Shown here one piece after another: positions 47,401 through 57,200 of a DNA stretch of 64,000 nucleotides. The first letter of the stretch is position 1, and each line of letters starts with the position of its first letter. The notes under the pieces are model-generated. The model was not told the DNA's origin, made no database searches, and was given only the letters and a program-made list of their open reading frames with translations. The DNA comes from Pontederia crassipes (taxonomy: Eukaryota; Streptophyta; Magnoliopsida; Commelinales; Pontederiaceae), in assembly GCA_030549335.1 (NCBI GenBank), contig CM060194.1, forward strand, positions 13,642,171-13,706,170. Direction: 5' to 3'. Made by a program: the position numbers and the translations under genes.

Positions 47401-50400
47401 TCATAGTTTGAGAGTGCAGCTGGTGATTATTTTGATGGGTACATGAGCCATCTGGTTTCAACATAACCTCATTATCTTTTTGTGGTGAGAGATGTCATGT
47501 TGAGAACATTGTTCACCATGTCTCCTTTCTTACTTGAGAGTGAGGTTTCGGGTAGCAACCTCAAAAAATATCTCTTTTTTATGCTCTCATTGTAGGGCCA
47601 CCCTTGTATATTTTTAGTAGTTAATAGTAATACATACATGGATGGTGTCACAAAACCAACCTTTCTCCCTCAACAAAAAAAGTTGCTTTTTCAAGTTTGA
47701 CATTTTTACCAACTTATAGGGGAGGGAGATATTTATAGGTTAAAGGAATTTGTATTTACTTTCTGTTCATTTTTATTAGGCTTTTAACATTCAAAGATAA
47801 CCCGGCATGTACAATCACCATGTCGCTTCAGAAAATTACTTTGTCAAAGAGGGCACTTTTATTAAAAATTTAGAGGTAGCAAAAGGAGATATTTAAGTTG
47901 TTTTCTTACAAAACAATATCAGACATGGAGAAAGTAGCAAAAGTTAGTGGATGCCTGATGAAAAATTACATGAGCATGATGTCTTTTAGCTTGTTTATTT
48001 AAGAAGCCATACACCCATATCCATGGGTAATTTACATCATATATCTGTCTAAGCCATGGAAATCGAATGGAAACTCTACATAATCACAAGTCCTTTAGAT
48101 TATACCTATAGTTTATCTATCTTTTATAAGAGACCATAATTAGCAAACAATAAAAATATTCAATCACTATCTAAATGTCATGCATCAGTACCAAAATTTT
48201 TCTTCTGAATGACTAGTAACAGCAAAGAACATGCAAATAAGGTTTTAATTTAAGTGAGAAGTTTGAGAAGCATTCTAAATAGTTAACCTATGGTGGTTGA
48301 GTGCATCAGGGTAAGGAAATCACATGTCCTGCATAATATCCTTATCTAAAAGAAGGCCCACTTGTCAACACGACCACATCATGTCTGGGGAGGAGTGATG
48401 TGACATAGTGAACATCCTACAACATCTCTTTAATGATTAGAATGTGAGGGGCTGGATGGTTCTTTCTTCTGAGGATGCTCGTATTCATCTGGCCCTTCTT
48501 GATTTTTCCATTGTTATCTTTGTGTACATTTGTACACCCCACACATTTATTTTTTCTCAAAACAAAAGAGATGGCCACCTAAGCTTGGTGTCCATAATTT
48601 CCTCCCAAGAAAAAAGAAGAAAAAAAGTGGCAGATATAGCACAGGATTGGAGAGACATAATATCACAGTGAATGAAATAGGATTGACATTTCTTTTGATA
48701 GAGATAAGCTTTACATTTTAATCAACTTTTTCAAGGCAGAAATCAATATAGAAGTAGGCCCAAAATTGATGACCGCAGTGTAATTTCAGGAACATATAGA
48801 TAATATAAAACTATGCATTATATTTTAAAATGATGGAAAAACATAAGAACTCGGGAAGAACATAATGTCTTCCTCTTAGAAAAGAACATAACATCTTATT
48901 TACTCCATAACTAAAAAATTCAGAAATATGCACTCCTCTTTTCATCATCTTTTTCATCATCATATGTCCATCTTTTGCTACAGGTACGCAAGCATGATGT
49001 TACCCTGAAATTTCCAGAGTATACAAATGGGAAGTTAGTAGGTGCAACTCTGAAGATTCAACAAATAGAGAACGCTTTTCCATTTGGATCTTGTATCAAT
49101 AGGTCAAATATTGACAATGAAGAATTTGTTGATTTCTTTCTGAAGAACTTTAATTAACACCGGGGTGGTGGCGCAGTTGGCTAGCGCGTAGGTCTCATGG
49201 CTTTCTGAGTTATCCTGTGGTCGAGAGTTCGAGCCTCTCACCCTATGGTTTTAAACTCCGCCTATGTTTTATAGTCGGTCTCAAGCCCGGATAAAGGAGG
49301 AGGGTTGTGTTAGGCCCCGACAGCCAGCGTAAAACCCTGTCGAATCTCATGAACATGGATCAACGAATTGGCGTCGTAAGATCCATGTAGCCGACCCCAC
49401 CTAGTGGGATAAGGTTTTGTTGTTGTTGTTGTTGGTGCCATCTGGCATGCAATGAGATAATATCATGCCAGGGAGATTCCAGCACAAAAGTTTAGGGACA
49501 GAACTAGAGATGGCTGGAGATGATATGGCCTGATACTAAAGATCAACAATACAAACCTTATTGTGGATCAGTTGATATTGAGTTACCATACAAACAGACA
49601 CTAGAGTGTGAACCTTTACCTGGAAAAAGAGACTTCTATAGTAGGTCTCTGTAGGGGGCATCAGAACATCTATGGAAATATGTTGCTCAATATCCCAAGT
49701 TCGTAAATATGTCAGAAGGGCTGACAACTCCTCAAGAGCCTTGCATGTAGATCTATCTGCAAATTGATTGATTTTTCATATTAGTATATCTTGAAATCAA
49801 CTTCTACAACTATGAGAACAGATGAAAAATGGCAGTAGAAAAGGCCAATGTTGTTATACCATGAGAAAGGGCTCCACGTAGCCTGGCAAGGGCTTGGTCT
49901 GCAGATCCACAAAACCTCAAATCTGCTGTTTGTAGCTTGTCAACAACAGCTTCAGAAAGACAAAAATCCTGGAAACATATATAAAGCTATTAGACAAGTT
50001 GGTCCCACATTTAGCCTAGGTAAAAGTAATTCAACTGTAACAACTATCTGTTCGTTTGTTATGCAGCACAATGTATAGAATTTATTGTTAGGGTTTTTGT
50101 AGGAGAGATATTATGCACCAAACGAATGCGCGAGAATTTTAAGGAGACGCAGACTTTTATTAGATAGGAAAAAAATGAGGATTACAAACATATTGTTTTC
50201 TATTCGGACCCCTAATGAATAAGCACTCCCTTTACAGATGATAGGAATTACATACTGCAGGAACTCTGTATTAATCCCTCAAAATTAGAGCACCTATCTC
50301 GTGATAAGGAAATAAATTAATTTCGAATCACATACAGAGTGTCTTGGGGTCCGTTATTTCGGAGTGTCTTGGGGTCCAGATGGATTTCTAATTGGGGTAG

Positions 50401-53400
50401 GATAAATTTCACTAAATACTTTCCAACTTTACTCATTTTCCCAAATCTATCCTTCAACTTTACTTTTGCAACTAGACTACCCTCCAACTATGAACTTATT
50501 TCACCGACAACCCTTTTTAGCTATGATCACATGTTTTCCAGTTTCGGGCGCAGGGGGAGGGGGCGGCCGCCCCCCTCCTCCTCTCTTCTCCGGCGTCAGA
50601 GAAGGGTGGGGGAGGGGGTGGCGGCCCCCTCCCCCTCTCTTCTCCGATGTTAGAGAAGGGAGGGGGAGGGGGTGGCGGCCCCCTCCTCCTTTGTGCGCTG
50701 CCCTCCCCCTGCTCCGGCTGCTTGAGAAGGAAGGGGGAGGGGGCAGCATCCCCCTCCTCTTCTCCCTCCGGCCTAAGCATCGGCTGGCAGCCAGAGGGAG
50801 AAGAGGAGGGGGCACACCAAAGTTGGAGGGTAGTCTAATTACCAAATAAAGTTGGAGGGTATTATTGGGAAGCGTCCAAAGTTGGAGGACTGCATAGCTA
50901 TGATTTTTTGGGGTGGTGTGGCTACAAATGTAATCAGTTCATTTTTCAGTCAAAGAGGGGCTATATTGAAAATATCATGTAGGACAACAGCTCTTTGAAA
51001 AATAAATGGGGTGCAACATGAACATTTTTAGGTTTTGAACTCAGTTGTATAAAGTACCCTCTTTTGTGTTTCACTTATACATGTTTGGTCACAGTTTTCT
51101 ATAGGATTAAAAGCATGTGTAACTGCACATTGTGAAGCCCAATTATGGTCATCAAATTTAAATTTATGATTGTTACTTGTAATTAGAACTATCTATATAT
51201 GTAATTGCATTATCCGTATATAAACAGTTCATGTATGGATAGTTTAAATCATGATTCACAACTATAAATTCAAGATCGAAGGATTATGATTAGACTTCAC
51301 ATGGCATCAATAAATAATTGGTTCACACAAACATGGACCCGTTTTAATATACATGGATGACCAAAAGATTTGTAGCCATCCATTTCATTTCAGTTAGCTA
51401 GTTAAAGTATCAAACATCAATAACATCATTATATTCAATATCCAACTATATTTGCAGATCAAATATGCAATCCATTATGAAGCAAAATGCACAACAAATG
51501 ATGTGGGATGTCCATAGCTCCTCAGAACAAGCCACTGCCTCCTCCACAACCATGTCAAAGGGTATGAATGGTGAGTTTGTAATTTCAAAGAGTGACAAAA
51601 CCCTGCTGGCCACAGAAATGGAGAAGGTTTGTGGTGAAATGCAACTAGCACAAGTAGCACATGGTGAAGCAGGGGTAACCTAAATGATGAGTGAGGATGG
51701 AGCAACTCTAACCTGAGGGTAGACAGGGAGAAGCTAGATCAAGCAGGCTTGGTAACAGCAATCTCAACAAAGGTTTCTAGGCACTCAGGTCACAAGGTAG
51801 GGAGGATCCTGTCAATATTTTTCTATCATTAAGAATTTTCTTTTTCTTATACGGATTCCATTTGAGAATTCTGTAGCAACTAGATAAGTTGCAAAGCACA
51901 CAATCCTACTACGAACTGGACAACTCAATAGTTCAAGTAGCATTTTCAAAGAGACACTTTTGAAACTTGCAAGACTTGTATCGACCCAAAGACTAATGCT
52001 ATTCATGTATTCACAAGGTCAACCTGGTCAAAGTGGCTGGGTCTCGAACTAGGGCCAAAAGACAGATACTTGAATCATGTTAGATACAATCAATGCCTTG
52101 TACCACAAAAGTTAGAATTTTTTTTTTTGAAGAACACAAAAGTTTGAATATTAACAATGAGGTTCTGATTTAATCTACGGCATGAGGGCTAAAGACAGAT
52201 GTTTCAATCAATTTTAGATACCCTCATTGCCTGCATAGTATGAAATTGAATATAAAAGCGACATCTACAATTTCGTTCAATCTAGATCATGCCATTACTT
52301 TGCTCAGAAGATAACATAATCTATACCTGCAAGAGTTGCCTCCGGGTGAATTTCCAATTTGACTTACGGATAGAAGATTGAGGAGAAGATGCACAAATAA
52401 CAGAGAGAAGCTGAAATGAAGAAGATATCAGTTTATGGAGTCATATTTCACTTAATCAGAGAAATACAAGCCATACCTCAGCTACATTTTGCCTGAGTTC
52501 AGTTGCTATTCCTACCCAAGACCAGATGGATTCTAATATTTGTCCATGATTCAAATGAACAGTGATTGCATTAGCAGGAAAAAACCGTGTTATAATATCC
52601 ATGGCCACCTGATAAACTTTGATACATCAGTTACTAGATAAGAAATCTGGAGTCAAATGTTCAGTACATGTTAATTATTCACCAAATGGTAGCATGGAGA
52701 GCAGTTTCTTCAATAACTAGCAAATCAACGTCACTATTTTCCAAACTATTCAATCTTCAGCATCTGTGTGGTTTGCAAATAATTTTTTTCATTTTCAAAG
52801 ATAACCAACAAACAGAACTGGAAATATGTTTGGTTGTTTTTTTCCGAAAAAATGCTTTATAGAAGGCTAGAGACAGAAATTTCCACTTTAAACACGCAAG
52901 TGCTTTTGAATCACTATGGTCTTATTCTAAATGTGAGAAATTGTATACAAGATTAACTAGCTATTTTAGGAAGTTTTTTTTTTTCTGGTAATATATTATG
53001 TTTATTAGAAATAGGTGCATATAACTAGGATTTCTATTCGTCTCAGGCTATCGAATAATTATAGGATTTGATTTCAGCCTTCTTAATATGTTTGGGGATA
53101 CAGGCCTTGTATATGAGTTGTCGCATAGACAGAGAATATAGATGACTACAATTTTCCACGCTAATCATCCTTTCTCTCCTCTCGTCTTACCTGCTATCAG
53201 CTCTCTCTGTATAGTATTTGAATCACTTAGTTTGACATAATAACTGAATAGGTAACTTTTGGGATGACACGAGTCACTTTTTTTGGTGAGATTGAACTTC
53301 CATTGTTTCAACATTCTAGTCCCAAACTCATTTGGAAAAACATGAGAGAGACATGATCAAACATATCTTTGTCCTTTGGAGACATATTTTATAATATCAT

Positions 53401-54167
53401 GTATTTGTTCTAATATGTTTATGATTAATATGCACATGAATATGCAGAGAAATGAATGATGTATGCTGATTGTTAAAGTATTAAATTGAATCACAAATAA
53501 TTAGTTGACCATAAAGATTAATAATCTGAAGTGATCAATTAGACATGGAACCTAAAGTTAAATAGTTTAAATTTCCTGAAGGTCCTAAGGTAAAAACTAG
53601 CGCACAGCTAGTATAAAGCTACAAAAAATATTTTACGTGTTGTAAGTCTTTCTCAGCTCGCAAGCTTTACCTTCGCTTCCTTCCTGCCACTTCATCTGGA
53701 CAAGGCGCTAAAAGTCAAGATTTTCCCTTGACTCATGTGACGCACAGGGCTTACAAGGCGAGATGGGTGCCCAACTCTGTGCAGTCAGGTAGAGGAGGAT
53801 ATTGCCCATCTTTTCTTCGAGTGTTCAATATCCCAAGAGGTATGGTCACAGATGAGCTTCACGAGCGATTTCCTTTAGCATGGGAGACATTTTGGCAGTC
53901 ACTTCTTGTATGGGCAGAGACAGGGCTGGCGAGCACCACTAGTGACCTTTTTGGCCAATTCTTGGGCCAACTGGCTCTAGCGAAATTGGGTCTTTTTTGT
54001 GTGGAGAGAGATGTCGGGCTGATAATACTATATACCACACCTTTTTTCTTCTTTGGGAGTGGGGCTTCGGCTAGCGGTTGTACATCTCTCCTTTTCTTTT
54101 GCCGCTCTCTTCTTGAGAGCTTACACTTGTACATGTTCATAAGTTCATAATGGTATGTATGTATATG

Positions 54168-54206
<39 letters not shown>

Positions 54207-57200
54207 GGATGAGAATCACAACTTTGGCGAGAGAAAAGAATGATAAATTGGAAGACAAGAAGTGCTATACGTTAGTAACAAAAAGGAGCGCTGTAGGTAA
54301 GTAGTTATCGATTCTTTTACCATCTTTGCTATGTCATTTGCTGACATGTCAAACCATTATACATATTTCTTTGATATTATAACTTTATATGGTATTATTT
54401 TACTTTTTGAAATGCATATTTATGATCCTTAACAACCCTACTATGGCTCATTTCATTTGTTGATATCTATGCTATTTTATTTGATTCGTTTGTCTAAGAC
54501 TCCTAATAAAAGTTCATACAATTTGATACACCGCTACTGTCATGATCAGATTGCCAACATCTTTGTAAGTCATATATGTCATTCTTTAAAAGAATATGTT
54601 TGATGTCTCAAAAAAAATGATTTTCAGGAAATTATACACATGTTTGAATCTACTATCTTGATAATTCCTCACATCTCGGAATTTCTGTTACTACCACCTA
54701 AAAAAAGACTGCTCTTTGTTATTGAGAAAATTAGAGAGAGGTTGATAGAAGAATTTTCTCCCTACAGCATCTCAGGGATCCTCTTCTATTATATATGAAA
54801 GGGTGATCATACATACCATATATGTCAATAGGAAAGTGCTCTGGCATATAACTATCATTACAAGGAAATATCCCTAATAGAATCTTTCTTTATATGGAAA
54901 GATATATTCCTAATAGTTATGATGGGCATGACTTGCCCTAACCAGTTTATCGGCTCATTCAGATGTGGAAGGAATATATTTATGTTATGAGCTGAATACT
55001 GGAGTTGTATTATGCTTGAATTCTCATTTTACTATGCCATTGTCATTGCACCAATCGAATATACTCTTTGATTGCGATTCTACACTTGCAACATCAGAAT
55101 TTGACATCAGCAAGAGTTCTTGACTTTTTCAGTGACAAATGTTCTTCAAGGGAAAAGTGGGTAGCAGCACAGTTGTTTGGATTATTAATTTAAGAATCTT
55201 AGTTGTTAGGATTATTAGTTATCTTATTTGTTTTTTTTATCTTTGATTTTTGTTATTTTGTTATTCTGAGCCACCTAGTGGGATAAGGCTTTGTTGTTGT
55301 TGTTGTTGTTTTGTTATTTTAGTTCTTAGTTGGAGTTAAAATATCATTGTATACATGAATTATTTGATATTTTTTTTCTGAAATGAGAAAGGACGATTAG
55401 CAAGATGGTAGTCGTCCAAAAGTTTCCAAAAGACGCCAAGGCTGCCCTCCTCAGTTAGATGACAAACAATCTCAGAAGACACCAAATGCAGATTGCGCTA
55501 TCCAGCCGAACTAGTCTGCTAGAATAAGCACATCCGCAGCGAGTCAATCAAGCACTCAACCTGCCTTGGAATTGTCAAAACTGCCATGAAATAGATTGGC
55601 AGTGCCGATAGAACATGACAAAGCAATATGAGACAACCGCCTCAGGATTGCAGCCTAGAGCTCCATTATGTCAACCGCTGTTCCACCATCTTGATCACCA
55701 GCGACCAGTCATGTACCACCATCTGTCGGTCAGAGGCAGGCCCAGGTAGCAAAGCGGGAGGATGCCAATAGGTGAGCGAAGCACCCTAGCACAGTCCTGG
55801 CTGATTGGTGAGGGCATATTGAAACCAATAAAGTTACACTTAGTGTAATTGATGCTGAGGCCCGACAAGTCTCCAAACATTCCAACAATAATTGCTAGCC
55901 TCTGTGCTGCCTGCCATGAGCCTTCAATAAAAAAGAAAGTATCTTCAGTGTATTGGAGAATAGGAATGGAGGTCTCGGTGGTGCCAGGAACACGGAATCC
56001 AGTGAGAACGCTAGAGCTGCAGGCAATGGTCCGGGCCAGAGCATCCGCCCCCAATAACAAAGAGCATCGGTGCAATAAGGCAGTCCTGCCTGACTCCCCT
56101 TTGTGGCTGCACCCAGCCTCCGATGGCTGTCCATCGATGAGAACCGAAAAGGATGCCATCATTATACATCTTTGCATCCAGGAAATCCACCTGATTACCA
56201 CATAATAACTCAGCCTGGCCACCACAGGGAGCCACGTGGAGTAGCACGTCTCTGTTAGGTGCAGGCACATTCCCAGTAGCCCTGTCGTGCGACCTGATAG
56301 GCGCTGCATCTGGAGAGTAAAAGGTTTCCACCCCACCTTCTCCCACCCTCGTATAGTTCTTAGTGCTATATGGCTTGGGCAAATTGAACTGAAGCAGGAT
56401 GTGGAAGTCTAAACAGGGCCTGAGATAAATTTTCGGGAATCATTTAGGTACAAGGGATAGAGACATGAAATTATGGGGATATAGTTTCAAGAGATGGCGA
56501 GAGGTGGCTTTTAGCGTTTCTAAATTCTAAGGGCAACATGGGTGAGAACAACTGTATTTTCCAAGGTCAGAGGTACTATGAATATTGTTGCCTAAGCCTG
56601 ATCGATATCTTGCGATTGGCAGCCAGCATAGTATTTTTTTTTCTGGAGATTGTCAATATTGCCAATTTATATATGGTGTTGAACAAACAGTGTAAATATC
56701 ATTTTTTAGTTAACACATATGGATGATTGTGAAATCTGGCAAGCATCTTTTCCCTCAAATGAATTTTGTTATTTTATTATGTTGATTCATGATGCCTTCA
56801 ACAGTTCCTGAATTTCCCTGGTGAATTCTACAGCAATTATTTTTCTTATGAGATTAAAGCTAATGACAAGCAAATGAATATCGTCGACAAATTTTAAGAC
56901 TCTCAATGGATTCCGATTTTTTTTTGAGAGAGAAAAGGATGACAACCAAAAGTTGAAGTTGTCATCCAGATATTTATATAGCTGTGATAAAAAACATGTA
57001 CAAGTGAAAGCTCTCAAGAAGAGAGTGGCAAAAGAGGGAGGGCTGCACAATCCCTAACCAAAGCCCTACTCCCGAAGAAGAAAGGAAGCATGAAATACAA
57101 TGCTCTCAACTGTGCCCTGCTCCCCACAAAAAATAATCCGTTTACGCTGGTCTCAGGTACCAGCCAAAAAAGATGCCAGCAGTGTTCTCCACCTCAATCG

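Noticed and set aside
50466-50849. Long Pro/Gly/Arg-rich open frames on both strands
   Set aside because: They follow from the GC-rich repeat core; frames open on both strands of a repeat are not evidence of coding.
51465-51683. 72-residue open frame
   Set aside because: No motif; intronic, with stops around it in all related frames.
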